Positions 24,223 through 34,544 of a DNA stretch of 64,000 nucleotides are shown here, piece by piece. Position 1 is the stretch's first letter, and each line of letters starts with the position of its first letter. The DNA is from Micromussa lordhowensis (lineage: Eukaryota; Cnidaria; Anthozoa; Scleractinia; Lobophylliidae), in the NCBI GenBank assembly GCA_964020085.1, contig OZ026605.1:7360528-7424527 (forward strand), in the 5' to 3' direction. Below the pieces are notes generated by a model. The model made no database searches, was not told the DNA's origin, and saw only the letters and a program-made list of their open reading frames with translations. Both the position numbers and the translations under genes were made by a program.

Positions 24223-27200
24223 GCTTTATTTACACTGAAAAAAAAAAGATCAGCGATTTTAACATAAAAAACGCTGGTATAAACCGGTGATCAGTACATA
24301 AGAATACTAACTGATTAAAAATACATTTCACTATCAATTCAATTAAGATTAAAATACAATGACAGAAAAATAAACTTATACACTACACATGTGTTGTGTC
24401 TTATCCGATTCTATTAAGAATTTAAAAGTTTTAACTTTAAAACATCTTAGCATTTCACAAGCTCGTATTGTTTTGGGAAGGCCATTCCTTTCCTTTGCAG
24501 CGGCATACTCGAATGTTGACTGACCCATAGCTGTTTTATATCTTGGGAGATGAAGTTCCCTACCATCTCTGAGGGCTTTACGGCGAAGTTCTGATCTCAA
24601 TGCAAAATACCCTTGAAGTTGCCTGGGACAGTGATAGTCATTTACGATTTTATATACTAGTTGGAGACGTAAATAACGGCGCCTGTTAAACAATGTTAAC
24701 AGGCCAAGTCTCTCCCTCATTGACTGAGTGCATGTTAAGTGATTCGTTCTTAAAATTATTCGCATTGCTTTATTTTGCAACCTTTCTAGAAAATTGGAGT
24801 TCTTCTTACTGCAAAGGCCCCATACGATGCAGCCATAGTCTAAAATAGGTAATATTGTCATTTTATAGATCTTCAGTAAAATAGTAGGGTCAAGAAAAGA
24901 TGAAATTCTATTTAAAAGTTTCAGTTTAGGATAAACTCTCGAGGCAATATATGACACATGATTGTTCCATGATAGTGATTCATCCACAACAACACCAAGA
25001 TACTTAAAATGTCTCTGCTGTTTTAATACTGAATCTCCGTAAAAAATGGTAATATCTCGATTGGTTTTGAGTGCTTTTTGGGACGCAATAATCATGGCTT
25101 CCTACAAAACCAGTGTCTGACGCTCTGGAGGTCCTTGTTGATATTACACACACGTCAGCTAAAACAATATTCTTCGAGCTGGAATGTATCTCAGTATCGT
25201 GCAGTTGTTATTTGAAGAAAATCATTCATGAAACATTGTTTGCCAGAACCGATTTTTTCGACCATGTCAGAAGTTACCTTCAGGCTGGGTCTCAAATGTC
25301 AGATGTTGGTATCCACAGTGTAAGATATCAAAATTTAAACTATAAGGTCCTTTTGACATATACCATTTATTTACCTCTTTCAGAGTTATTGGTCCTTCCG
25401 GCCGTGGATGGAAGTGGATGGTCATAGAGTATGGCAAGTTGGATACTCGGTACTGGCAAACTAAAGATCCTTGTGTGATGCTGATTTCATACATGGAACT
25501 GGTTATCATGGGACCTCTGTGCATTTTATGGTGCAGTACACATTTGCTATTATTAATAAAAAAAAACAAATAGAAAGTAAGTTTTTGAGAAGTTTAGAGT
25601 ACTTCGTAAGGTTGAAAGTTTATTATTAAAAGATTTATTTTAACTTCTAACTTGGCGAGCAGCGTACAATATATCGCGACTTGAGTTGGTTAACATCCTC
25701 AGTATTCAGTAACATGATCTCAGTAGCATAATTATTGTGATTATGGTATTAGTAGTTTAACTTTTGTTACATTTTGCAGTTTAAGTCGCACCATTTGGTT
25801 CAAAATATGTTCGGTTCATCAAACTAATTACGTAAAATTGATATTGCAATCACTCATCAACAAACTTAGTAATGGTCTCACTTTGTCACCAAACTTACAA
25901 AGTCAAGTTGTGTCTTAAATTCATATTGGCCTGAAATTTTGCTGTCAAAACGTGGAAAACATGCAAATGATTAATAATGGTAATTGAACTGAGTTGAGTG
26001 CAATTTGGTCTGAAATCATACGCGTGATTTCAAAGTTCGATTTGAAATCACATGTTTACCACTTTATTAAACCCATCAATTACCACTTTATCAAACCCAT
26101 TTTGAAATCGCACAATTTCATAGCCTAAATACAGGAACAAGATTTTGGTCAGGACCAATATTTATTGAACCAAGTTGCCAAATTTGCCAAACGATGGCTT
26201 TTTTGTCTTTTATTTTCCTGCAATGTGATTGGTGAGTTTAAAAAGCCTTAAAATCTGATTCGTTGTTTTGTTTTACTGTCCCATTCTCATTGGCTGAGAA
26301 AAAGATGTGATGTAGAGCAAAAGATAGACAGTGCGATTTGTGAATAGCCAGTGATTTCAAAATGGATTTAATAAATCTGATGAATCAGCGTGAAGATTTG
26401 ATGAGAGATACAAGACTTATTTTATATCAATAGTGACACTGCTTGTGTTTACAGTGCGACTACTCTTACCAAGGCCACCCGACAAAATTTTCTGCAAATT
26501 TAACAATGAAAATCGTGGAGGTTAACAATAGTTTTCTAACAAATTATCCAACATGACCACAAATCTGTTGCCTTTGTGATATACAGCTTGATTACAAAGT
26601 TAATTTGTTCCAAAAATTTTGTTAACCCCGCAATATTTATTTGATAAATTTGTGGAACTTTTTGTCGGGTGGCCTTGGTTGGAGTAGTTGCACTGTAAAT
26701 GACTATAGAATTATGTTGGCAATTTTTTACAGGTACAGATCTATTGTCAAAGATCTTTGGTGGCGCCATTTTTTATCCATCTCAGTGTCAACTTTTCATC
26801 TCATGGGTGCCATCTTGTACTGTAGTACAGAGATTTATTGCGGTTTCAAACATGTTGTAGTGGTAAGGAAAACACTCCAAAGTACAAGTAAGGTCTGCCT
26901 GAAGAAATGATACAAAACCATAAGAATTTCACTAGTCTCCAGTGTCTAAAAGAGATTGGAAAGTTGTTATTCTGACCAGGAGAGAAGTAACTAAAGTTAC
27001 CAATGATCAAAACATAAACTCTGCTTACTGATTGCCTCGTGTTTCGTTTACATTAGCTCTGAGAAATTACATGTATGTGGTGGTTGATCATTTTTAACAA
27101 TTAAACTAAGAGCCAAGTTTTCTATGAAGGGATAGTCAACAAGGCACAGCCAAATTGACAATCGCTCATAGAAAACAATGGCAAGTAGTGTAGTCATTTT

Positions 27201-28139
27201 TGTATAAATTTACTATAGTTTTGTTGTATAAAAATTCCAAGTAACAAATTGAAAAGAACTGTTTCATTGTGTTACATCAGGGAAATCAAAGGGTTTCACA
27301 TATTGTACGCAATGTGCACTGATGTATGTAGAAAAAATCACATATACAAGAAGTGATATGTACAACTGTTTTCTTCCAGCAGAGATAATAAAATTCACAA
27401 AGTAACTCAAAATACATGTAAGGTAAAGTATGCATACGAGCCTAGTGGCTCATCAGGCTGGAGCTTATCCCGGTTTCAGTAGCATGAAGCGACTAGGAGT
27501 ATTTCTACTAGTCCATCGCAGGGTTACCCCCAGCATCAAATTCGCCGGTACCCATTTATACACCTGGGTGGAGAGAGGCACTATGAGAGTGAAGTGTCTT
27601 GCCCAAGAACACAACACAATGTCCCCAGCCAGGGCTCGAACCCGGAGCGCTCGCTCCGGAGTCGAGCGCTCTAACCATGAGGCCACCGCGCCCCCACTCA
27701 AAATACATGTAGACAGTGTTAAATTTATTCTTAAAGGCAATAACTCATATTTTTTATTACTTTTTGTATTGCATTATTTTTATTTGTAGTTGTAGTTACA
27801 AGCGAAGAGTTACAATGATGCTAGTATTACGATTTTGCATAGTTGATATTTTTCTTTATTGTCATGGCATATTATTGTTAGAAGAAATTTTGTTGTTAAG
27901 GGCACCTGTGAATTTGAGCATCAATGTAATATGCTTGACAACTTGAGCTTCATCTTTTATCTCTCCAGGACTGGCCACCTACCTTTGACAGTTTTGAAAA
28001 GGTGTTCTACTTCTGGACTATCTTTGTGTTCGCCAACAGTATCTGGATTGTTGTTCCAACCACAATCATGTTACAGACACTCTCGGAAATGGGAGAAGTC
28101 TACAATCCTCCTCGCTCAAGTGCAAAGAAACGTAATTAA
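13060..28139 (+). CDS. EBP: EBP-family sterol delta8-delta7 isomerase (EXPERA domain)
   Basis: ER membrane enzyme family that shifts the sterol B-ring double bond from C8 to C7 in cholesterol-type synthesis; paralogues (EBPL, TMEM97) share the fold. Four exons join in phase with GT-AG borders: 13060-13253, 25384-25530, 26733-26862, 27969-28139, giving 213 residues (human EBP has 230). Four membrane segments are apparent. Family marks: His60 followed four residues later by Asp64, where EBP has His and Glu; WMVIEYGKLDTRY (the WKEYxKxDSRY region); YMELVIMGP (Glu103); and VFANSIW near the C-terminus with Asn180 and Trp183. The tail is basic (SSAKKRN). Intron 1 is 12.1 kb and full of retroelements. 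Asp for the conserved Glu and lack of Thr after Glu103 leave the exact activity open; EBP-like paralogue is possible. Confidence 0.83.
13451..13690 (+). mobile_element. foldback MITE family with TTACGATAAC ends, copy 1
   Basis: Shares ordered blocks with 29357-29690 and 55205-55480: TTAACAAATTG, GTCAGTTTTTCATGC, TTATTGATCATAAATTTC, TCAAAGTAGCTGTGGA, ATTCATTGTCAATAACAG and TTTCTGCAGTTATCGTAAAA. This copy is more diverged and lacks the central GGATCC-type hairpin. Intron 1 of the EBP-like gene. Confidence 0.7.
13691..15479. other. intronic DNA without recognised content
   Basis: Part of EBP-like intron 1. I see short A/T-rich sequence and isolated palindromes but no exon, RNA gene or clear repeat boundary. 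Confidence 0.5.
15564..16256 (-). pseudogene. Gypsy integrase C-terminal half and pol tail
   Basis: Remnant of the integrase core: EYYSKWIEV, then ISDNGPWF (the second catalytic Asp region) and YPQANGEVERAVQ (the Glu motif), followed by a pol tail with VQTPDGSN-like residues in shifted frames. At least two frame changes separate these blocks. Confidence 0.8.
16250..17755. mobile_element. non-autonomous DNA element inserted in the Gypsy integrase
   Basis: GAAAGTGAAGAATGAT at 16260-16275 is perfectly inverted at 17683-17698, and the neighbouring GAGTGAAATGATGTGGAGTA block has a partial inverted match near 17745. It splits the integrase between GADLFEHQG and EYYSKW. It contains the tRNA-like unit at 17541-17618 and probably a further insertion at 16334-17416. 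That insertion ends in AATAAAG and CTTTATT and has a palindrome at 17299-17351. Confidence 0.6.
17541..17618 (+). repeat. tRNA-like unit (tRNA pseudogene or SINE head)
   Basis: A-box TAGCTCAGTTGG, a four-pair D stem, anticodon-loop position reading GAT, B-box GGTTCAAATCC, and an acceptor stem with one mismatch, followed by a T8 run. C replaces the invariant T33. The T-stem has two mismatches consistent with CpG decay, so a functional tRNA is unlikely. Confidence 0.6.
17756..19137 (-). pseudogene. Gypsy reverse transcriptase C-terminal, RNase H and integrase start
   Basis: Read leftwards from 19137: FGIKSAPEVFQ (RT palm flank), then a VDEILVWG segment where the family has a YxDD motif with two Asp, then PKVQFLG-like decay and a RNase H part with TYASRALTSTQEQYA. 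The H2C2/integrase lead-in follows, with RARDVYFWPGM, and it stops at GADLFEHQG. Breaks in frame are frequent. Confidence 0.8.
19138..19500. mobile_element. foldback MITE between Gypsy and LINE
   Basis: TTCGAGCAATAAGTGCAAAAA at the left end pairs with TTTTTGCCATTATTGCTCGAA at the right end, and GGTAAC blocks pair inside. It abuts the Gypsy break at 19137 and the LINE tail at 19523. Confidence 0.68.
19523..22250 (-). mobile_element. CR1/L2-like non-LTR retrotransposon, 5'-truncated
   Basis: On the minus strand: the C-terminal part of an APE-type endonuclease (ILGDLNCDC, later SDHLP), then reverse transcriptase (FKGG, NYRPISVLP, FGVPQGSVLGP, and a catalytic block reading LYANDTEI), then an RT tail with WNDLP. 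Open frames are 22139-20886 and 20790-19711, with a small deletion or shift between them near 20895. The 3' end is AATAAAGCATT followed by an (ATT)n tail at 19523-19555. The N-terminal endonuclease half is missing. The YAND in place of YADD would inactivate the polymerase. Confidence 0.88.
22278..22340 (+). repeat. short direct repeats at the Gypsy-LINE junction
   Basis: GAACTTAGATCCACTCTG occurs three times, the last two adjacent. The tract sits between the 5' end of the LINE and the resumption of Gypsy reverse transcriptase sequence at about 22345. Confidence 0.7.
22345..23060 (-). pseudogene. Gypsy protease end and reverse transcriptase start
   Basis: From 23060 leftwards: GHLIDVRGVTTLPCKHKG (protease tail and linker), EYPDLFKGLG, then reverse transcriptase WVSSMVTVIKP, ICIDPRHLN and FSTLGAKSGFW. 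The next codon is TAG where CAG (Gln) is expected before IKLNEAS. The sequence is broken about ten residues later and resumes at 19137. Confidence 0.82.
23768..24065 (+). repeat. tRNA-headed SINE family, copy
   Basis: The head carries GGTTTGAGCCCTGAGACA, then blocks CAAGACACTTTACTCTC, AGGTGTATAAATGGGTAC, GGGGGTAACCCTGCAATGG, AGTAGAAATACTC and TTCATGCTACTGAAACC. The same ordered blocks occur at 54507-54790 (+) and 27433-27695 (-). Confidence 0.78.
24167..25199 (-). mobile_element. second copy of the CR1/L2-like LINE, strongly 5'-truncated
   Basis: Nearly identical to 19523-20560 of the first element, with only scattered single-base differences, and with a longer (ATT)n tail at 24167-24220. 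It retains a 239-codon RT C-terminal frame (25095-24376). Relative to copy 1 it lacks about 34 bases near 25100 between two TTCC repeats and has a few extra bases near 25153. It ends abruptly at about 25199. Confidence 0.9.
26452..26695. mobile_element. TA-flanked mariner-type MITE
   Basis: Ends CAGTGCGACTACTC and AGTAGTTGCACTG with TA on both sides (26450-26451, 26696-26697). The arms continue as AAGGCCACCCGACAAAA and its complement. It ends 37 bases before EBP-like exon 3. Confidence 0.78.
27433..27695 (-). repeat. tRNA-headed SINE family, minus-strand copy
   Basis: Reverse complement of the repeat at 23768. It includes a well-kept tRNA-like head near 27690-27620 (B-box GGTTCGAGCCCTGG) and the CCCATTTATACACCTGGGT block. 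It lies in EBP-like intron 3. Confidence 0.8.
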
Positions 28140-29356
28140 CCTTGGCACAAAGTCATAATGTTGAGAGCTGTGTAACTCCTCAAACAATGAATGTTTCAAA
28201 TGTTGTCATTTTTTCATTTGTTCACATTTTAATGTTTTCTGTAGAACGCCTGCTATGTTTAAGGTGGTACAACTTCAATAGGCCATTTTACATTTGTGTA
28301 CTTACATGTAGTTACCTGACCCGTGAATGCAAGCAAGGCTTGAGTTGACCTTGCTATAATACAAACCTCTCCTTTTCTCATTTGCATGCAAACTAGCTAG
28401 CATTAGAACAAATTGATTTACCCAACAAAAGCAGCGAGGTCTGTATTAAATTTAAAACAAGGTCACCTACAGCCTCGTTGCCATTCAAAGCCACGTCAAT
28501 GAGTGGACGACTGGCCCTATGTAGGAAGCTGAAAATGAAGTCCATTCATAGATACTTTCATTTCTTGCATGAGGATATCATGGAAAGTTTACTTTAGTTC
28601 CATACATATTTATTTATATTCAAACAGTAATGCACAATTAACAAATGATGGAAATCCAATCACAAATAAAAAATAAAATCAAATTGTTTACTCATTCAGT
28701 GGGTGCCCTCTTAATGTTTTTTTTGGAGTTTGTGAACTAAGAGATGTCTGCAGTACAACTTGGAAAAAGCACTATTTCTCTTTCTACACTTGTCGTAACT
28801 TGAATTGATATTGGTTGACATCCCATGCAAAACAATTAATTCTTGAGTTAATTTTCTTTTTCATTTACAGGTATCTTATGTCAGTTTATTACCTATTTGA
28901 AAATGGCTGTTTATTTATTAGTTTTGGTTTGCAATTGTTTATTTGGAGAAATTACAGATCTCAATCATTTGGCTGTCCTAGATGGACCTTGTAATGTTTA
29001 AGTTTTGGCCATGCCATTAGTTGATCACTTAAAGGAAAGTTATGATAATTTTTATGCATGTGTTGTGGTTCAAGTTTTCCCGTGGTAAAAATTGGTATTT
29101 TCTTTGTTCTGGTGTATGGTGATATATTGTGTATGAAACAAAGGTAAAATTAATACCAAATTGTACAAACATAATTTTGACACACAACATATATAAAATA
29201 ACCAGGTTAATTTTCCCTGGAATTTGCTAATATTTCCTTACCACTGGGAAAAAATTCTCAAGAAGACTTCACCCTTTTCTCAACCCCCCCCTGGTTGACC
29301 CCAGGGGTCAACCCCACTAAGAGAATGGTGACATGCAGTTGTTTTGTTTGATAAAT
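28140..29356. other. 3' flank of the EBP-like gene
   Basis: Contains the second copy of the dispersed repeat seen at 7192 (28397-28510) and a candidate polyadenylation signal AATAAA at 28665-28670. The rest is AT-rich with no gene seen. Confidence 0.55.
28397..28510 (+). repeat. dispersed repeat, copy 2
   Basis: Same ordered blocks as 7192-7310 (CATTAGAAC, TTGATTTAC, AAACAAGGTCACCT, CCATTCAAAG). It lies in the 3' flank of the EBP-like gene. Confidence 0.6.
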
Positions 29357-29690
29357 TTAACAAATTGACGTCAGTTTTTCATGCGTCTGTCCTGTTATTG
29401 ATCATAAATTTCATCATCACATTGTCAAAGTAGCTGTGGAGCCATGAGGCGATAGCCGAGTGGATCCGCAGACTACTTTGACAATGTGATGACGAAATTC
29501 ATTGTCAATAACAGGACAGACTCATTAAAAACTGACATCAATTTGTTTTTTTACGATAACAAATGGTCGAATTGCCCGCTCTCGCTTGCTGATGCGTTGC
29601 ACAAATTTGAAATTCATGTGTCTGTCCGCATATTGACGATAAAAATTAGCCAATGAGCGCGCGAGAATTTCTGCAGTTATCGTAAAAAAT
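29357..29690 (+). mobile_element. foldback MITE family with TTACGATAAC ends, copy 2
   Basis: A central hairpin pairs AAATTTCATCATCACATTG and TCAAAGTAGCTGTGGA with TCCGCAGACTACTTTGA and CAATGTGATGACGAAATT. A second pairing uses TTTTTTACGATAAC and GTTATCGTAAAAAA. It stops 17 bases from the BRF2-like stop codon. Confidence 0.78.
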
Positions 29691-29706
29691 TATCTTGATG
29701 GTGATA

Positions 29707-31239
29707 TTAGCCTTGCTGTTGTGGGCATTCCTTTTTCAGTTTATCATCAAGAGTTTTATCCTTAAGACTTTTTATTCGTTCCATCTCTGCAACTGACCAT
29801 AGATAGTGATGCATCTCTTGTTCTGCAATGTCCAGTTCATCTAGATCCTCTCTTTCCCCTTCAGGATCACACTGTGAATTCTGAAGGTTACACATTCTTG
29901 ACTCAAAGTAACCATCCATTAACTGTTCTTCAGAGTAGCCACTCTTAAGGAGGCTCTCAATCAGAATATCATTGTCATCTAAATCATTGTACTTTGCCAA
30001 ATCATCTAAAGGACCTTCTGTACAGCTGCTGTTGTGAATGCAAGCTGAAACATCTGAACTGTCAGTGCTTGGACCAGCCATTTGAGTTGACGACTTAGTT
30101 CCTGGTTGTATCACAACCACTTCATCCTTGCTTTGGTGACATGATGGAGCATTTGGGAGTGACAGGTCTCTGTCGGGTTCGCTCGATTCACTTGAACTAC
30201 ACTCCTGTTGTTGCTCTTTGTCTAATAACCGTGCTTTAGCGTTTTGTATCTTCATCTTCCGATTCCTCTCGGTAAGCTCTTTCTGTTTCATTCTTTGCGA
30301 CTTGACTGTGGATAAATCTACCTTTACGCAATTCTTGTGAAAGTTAACAATGTCAACAATGTGCCTGGCAATGTTTATCCGCTTAACGGATTGTGGTATC
30401 CAAGGTACCTGCTTTGCCAATTCAAGTAAACCATTTTTAGCTTTCTTTGTTTGAGTTGCCACCTGGGTCTTTGTCACGGTATGCTTTCCTAACACTTCCG
30501 CGATCTTTTCCTTGCTAGGGGTAATGTTCTTACACTCCAAAACCAGAAGCACCACACACGTGGCCACTGCGGCATGATTTCCTTCTCCAATTAAATTGAA
30601 GTATTTAAAAATGCGCCACAGGTCAAGGCAGAGCTTCTCGCAAGACTTGTCCGCCACAGACAACTGCGAAAGAACACTTAACAGCATCGACTCGACAGCA
30701 ACATTTGCAAGGTTGATGTCGAGTGCTTGCAAAATAATTTTCACTGATCTTCCAAGTATAAACATGTTACATTCTGCAACTTCAGCCATGCGTTTGTATG
30801 TTAACTGCATGTTATTCTGTCTGCATACGATGAGCAAACAGCAAGCGGTAAGGACATTTCTCCGACGGCAAACACGTCGAATTCTCCCTGAGTTGACGTT
30901 TGGTGCAACGGTAAATAACAAAAACTGCCGTGCTTCGGAAAGAATTTCGTTAGACAGATTCATTCGCTTCGCCTGGAGGTACAGGCACTTCTGAAGGAGC
31001 TTTTCTGAAACTGTAGTGTCGCTTGTTGGCAATCGCTGCCTTATCTCTTTAGACAGCTCGTAACGACCATCAAATCTCGCTGTACCATCAACGTTCATGT
31101 GAGTCCATCCGCCTGAACTATCGGCTTCACAGCTGAATACTCTGCTGTCGACCACAGCTCCACATTCACGACACACCAACTCTCCTCCTGGTTCCGTATC
31201 AACCGCCAATTCATGACAGGATGGACATTCAGACGGCAT
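29707..31239 (-). CDS. BRF2: BRF2-like TFIIIB subunit (TFIIB-related factor)
   Basis: TFIIB-family factor; BRF2 recruits RNA polymerase III to promoters with upstream elements such as U6 and 7SK. The 510-codon frame is uninterrupted, so the gene appears intronless in coding sequence. It starts at MPSECPSC with a zinc ribbon at Cys5, Cys8, Cys23 and Cys26. Two cyclin-like repeats follow (roughly residues 75-180 and 190-290), with LTACCLLIVCRQNN matching the BRF2 region ACCVLITCRQHN. A basic/serine-rich linker lies near 310-400. An acidic C-terminal segment includes DELDIAEQEMHHYLW, comparable with the BRF2 tail SDSEIEQYL. It is longer than human BRF2 (419 residues) because of the linker. It is convergent with the EBP-like gene. 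BRF1 is less likely: its long C-terminal TBP-binding blocks are not evident. Confidence 0.8.
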   Translation of the reverse strand: MPSECPSCHELAVDTEPGGELVCRECGAVVDSRVFSCEADSSGGWTHMNVDGTARFDGRYELSKEIRQRLPTSDTTVSEKLLQKCLYLQAKRMNLSNEILSEARQFLLFTVAPNVNSGRIRRVCRRRNVLTACCLLIVCRQNNMQLTYKRMAEVAECNMFILGRSVKIILQALDINLANVAVESMLLSVLSQLSVADKSCEKLCLDLWRIFKYFNLIGEGNHAAVATCVVLLVLECKNITPSKEKIAEVLGKHTVTKTQVATQTKKAKNGLLELAKQVPWIPQSVKRINIARHIVDIVNFHKNCVKVDLSTVKSQRMKQKELTERNRKMKIQNAKARLLDKEQQQECSSSESSEPDRDLSLPNAPSCHQSKDEVVVIQPGTKSSTQMAGPSTDSSDVSACIHNSSCTEGPLDDLAKYNDLDDNDILIESLLKSGYSEEQLMDGYFESRMCNLQNSQCDPEGEREDLDELDIAEQEMHHYLWSVAEMERIKSLKDKTLDDKLKKECPQQQG

Positions 31240-31459
31240 TTTGGTCGTAGAATAATAAAATGCTCGGTGAAAACTGAAAGACGTCCTGGTCGCAATGTCC
31301 CAGGCGTTCGTGGAAAACTAGTGCCAATCTCTTTTGTTACTAGTTCCAGTCCCCTTCAAAGAAGTCACCGTTCCTGCCTATTTACTTTTTAGCCAAATCC
31401 CAGTTCCATTTTAAGTTCCATTCCCATCTTTTGTTTGAGATTCTCAGTGTCAGTTTTCC

Positions 31460-31615
31460 AATAGACCAATTTCGATATATTAAAATTCAGCCTAAAACAA
31501 TAGACCTCAGTGCAAGGCTCTGGGGAATAACTGCAGAGTTTGTGGGGTTTATTCCCCAGAGCCTCGTGCTGAGGTGTATTGTGTTATGCTGAATTTTGGT
31601 CTGTTGCAAGTCTCA
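31460..31615. mobile_element. 160-bp hairpin MITE, copy A
   Basis: AATAGACCAATTTCGATATA and TTAAAATTCAGCCTAAAACA on the left pair with the right arm AGCCTCGTGCTGAGG, then TGCTGAATTTTGGTCTGTT, around a loop of GAGTTTGTGGGG. Same family as 35431-35590; this copy's right arm is more diverged. It lies upstream of the BRF2-like gene. Confidence 0.8.
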
Positions 31616-34544
31616 TTTTCCCAGTGGAAAAAATTCTCAGGCGCTTTAAAAATTAGATGGCACATGGGACTAAAGTTTCAGGCTTCTATTCTAGTACGTA
31701 GAAGTGGTAGTTTAGCCATCCTTGAAGTTTCATCTAATTAGAGGTCAACCAGATGCGCGTTTACCTGATAGTCAGTCAGAAGATTATATTAAAGCCAATT
31801 ATACGCCAGGGTCGTATTCACACGGGCTCGGTATTTTTAAATTTAAAAATCATCTAACTTTCTTGAGTGGTACCCCTTTTTAACTAGATTAAAAATGTGT
31901 TTTTGAATGCTCTGTTTTAAATGGCCACAGCTGTGGATGTCGCAGTACCTTTGAAACGTTGTAAGCATAAGTCGGAAATAAGACTAGGAAGTCGGAAATC
32001 TGACTATTAAAGATTTACGACAGAGCTTTGCTGAAAAGGGCTGGCAAAAGGGGGGTTGATGCAACAGTCTTCGTGAATAGATTAAATTGCAAAAATGTCA
32101 GTAAAAAAAAGAAGGATGGCGCGGTACATCTTAGAATAGAAAATTAGAATAAAAAAATTGAACCACGCCCTCATTTCGGTATCCAAAACAACGCCTGGGT
32201 TATCTTCGTTTTTTTTTCAGGGTAAGACCAAAGTTAATTTCGTAAAAATAGATTTCTCACTGTCTTATCGGTACTGAAATAAAACAATGAATGAACGTGC
32301 TTTATTAGTTCTCCTTTCTAAATATCTTCTACTCATGGTGCCGAGTGTATATCAAATGACAGATTCGAAACCAAACAACTCCCAACCATCAGGTAGGGAC
32401 CTTGACTTAACTTAGCAAAATCTGCGGAGGGAACCTAAAAGAAAGGTGCGAGAAAAAGCTAAAATGGGAGTTCAACACACGAAAGATGCTGAACGTTCCT
32501 GAAATCTTTCCCACTACTTGTTCGTGCAATTCTTAATAAGGAAGGCAGGGAAGGAATATTCTTGAATGAAAAGGGGAGGTAGTTCCGCGTGGACAAGGCG
32601 TGATAAGCCAAGCGGCCTTCTTTGAGAGTCTAGACATAACAGTAAATATTTGTAGAAGGTCACATGAAGGTTGCTTTTGAAGATTGCGTCCTAAACGTAA
32701 ACTCGCTGGGTTTATGTATTGCAATATGTTTTGCATTTGGCCATGTCAAAGCTAAAACACTGCTGAGATTTTGCTGAAAATATATAGTTATATGTTTTCA
32801 AGGAGTAAATATAACTACGCGGAATAAGCTTGTAACATATCGTGATAAAGTCGTCCTTTTAGTAATATCCCCGATACCCCTGAGTTTCCGTTTGTGGGCG
32901 TCGCCGGTTGATAAAATTAACTCATGGTGGGGTAGGGCGGGCAGAAAAAGCAAACAGACGTTTTCAAACAGCTACACTAACTTCCGAAGCGTGAGGGAGA
33001 GAACGTACAACCTTCCTGCGTGTCAATCTTTAGAACGATGAAAACAATATGGCGTAAACTTACCGTTACCGGCTAAGTTCGTCTCGGACAGACTGTACTG
33101 CATCGAACTGCACGTTTTCAGGGAAGTCGTCTGCATCTCGAATTCGTTCCAATGAAATCGTTTGCCAAACAGATCGTAAACACATCGGAAATGAATTCTA
33201 ACTGAGATTCCTTGACTCCAGATGACATCGTATTTTCTCCGTTTTCATCCCCTTTTCGAAATAGCGGTAAAGAAAACTTAAAAATGAGGCTCGTCTCAAA
33301 TTTTTGCTCTGATGTATTTTCTCGTGTCTAACTCGACTGCAGAAAACGAATAAGATCGACTGGTTAATTGCTCACCATCAAGGGAAACGAAAGTCAACAC
33401 ACACACATTTTATTTCTGTTTTCATACAGCGCACTTTGATTTTTATCAAGACAAGTTCGCTCAGTTCATTTTAAAAACTTGCTACATGTAGTTACTAGAC
33501 TTGCCTTCACATGAAGCTGCGAAAGCTGAGCTCTGAGCGAGAAAACATGTCCACGATGTTCAAAATCCGAGTGCGAAGAGCGCGATCGAGGTAGAATTTA
33601 CTAGAAACAAGAGGCACAACCTCATCTTTGGCGGAGAAAGTCTTGCTAGCTACACGCAAAGCCGAATTGAAATTAATAAGAGCACAGATCTCTTTTAACT
33701 TAAATCGTTCGACACAAAATCTTATTGGCACTTAATTCATCGCATTATTAAATGTTCTCCGACATGAAAAGTTTAGCTTCATTGAAGCGTTTTAAATTCG
33801 AAAATACAGTGGTAAGCTGTCGGTTCAACAAAGAGAAAACTGCGCAGAAACTGGAACAAAAATTGCGCACGCCCAGGAGACCGAGATCCTTTTGGCCAGC
33901 GCCAACGATTGGATGATCAACGCATGGGTTCTGGGGATGAGAGGAAGTTTCCAGTATCATACGAAGAGTCACTCAATCTAACTTTACGTTGATGGAAACT
34001 AAACTTATGCTCTGCGCTACAGTGACAGGCAAAATAGAGAAATGTTACTGAAAAATGGTCTGGGACCATTTAGAATGAATTCTTCGCGCGAAATAAGGAA
34101 AAGAATTGAACTGCATTTCACTTGCGATGCAAATTGAGATTTACCAAAATAACGCAATTACAGCCTTGCTTAATTTGCACCGGACTTTTGGGAGATTTAC
34201 TTGAAATGGCAGCTAGTTCAGTTTTTGGTTTTACTTATATCCTCAACGCACAAATGGTTTAAATTTTCTTTTTAATTTCTTATCAATTAATAATCTTCTT
34301 GATTCGTCTTTCTGGTGTTGCAGGAAGTGCCCTTCGAACTTTTACGGTTGAACTATCTATTAAATTAAATTGATTATTTTTATAATTTGCACCGATGAGA
34401 GAAAAGTCGATTGAAGTTGTGTCTAAAAATTGCGGGGTTAACGTCGCTCTGTCGACTCTGAATGCTGCACCCGCTCGACCGTGGCGTTCATTCATGTTGG
34501 TGCAGTCCCGGGGAGGGGTCGGGGAGAGGTGATCCAAAATATGA
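31616..34544. other. unassigned non-coding region
   Basis: No gene recognised. A minus-strand stretch at 33135-33059 has an ATG, 24 open codons and a good donor (ACG|GTAAGT). It could be a first exon of a minus-strand gene, but I found no matching downstream exon. Short open frames at 32533-32736, 33507-33972 and 34283-34537 show no family features. Confidence 0.4.
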
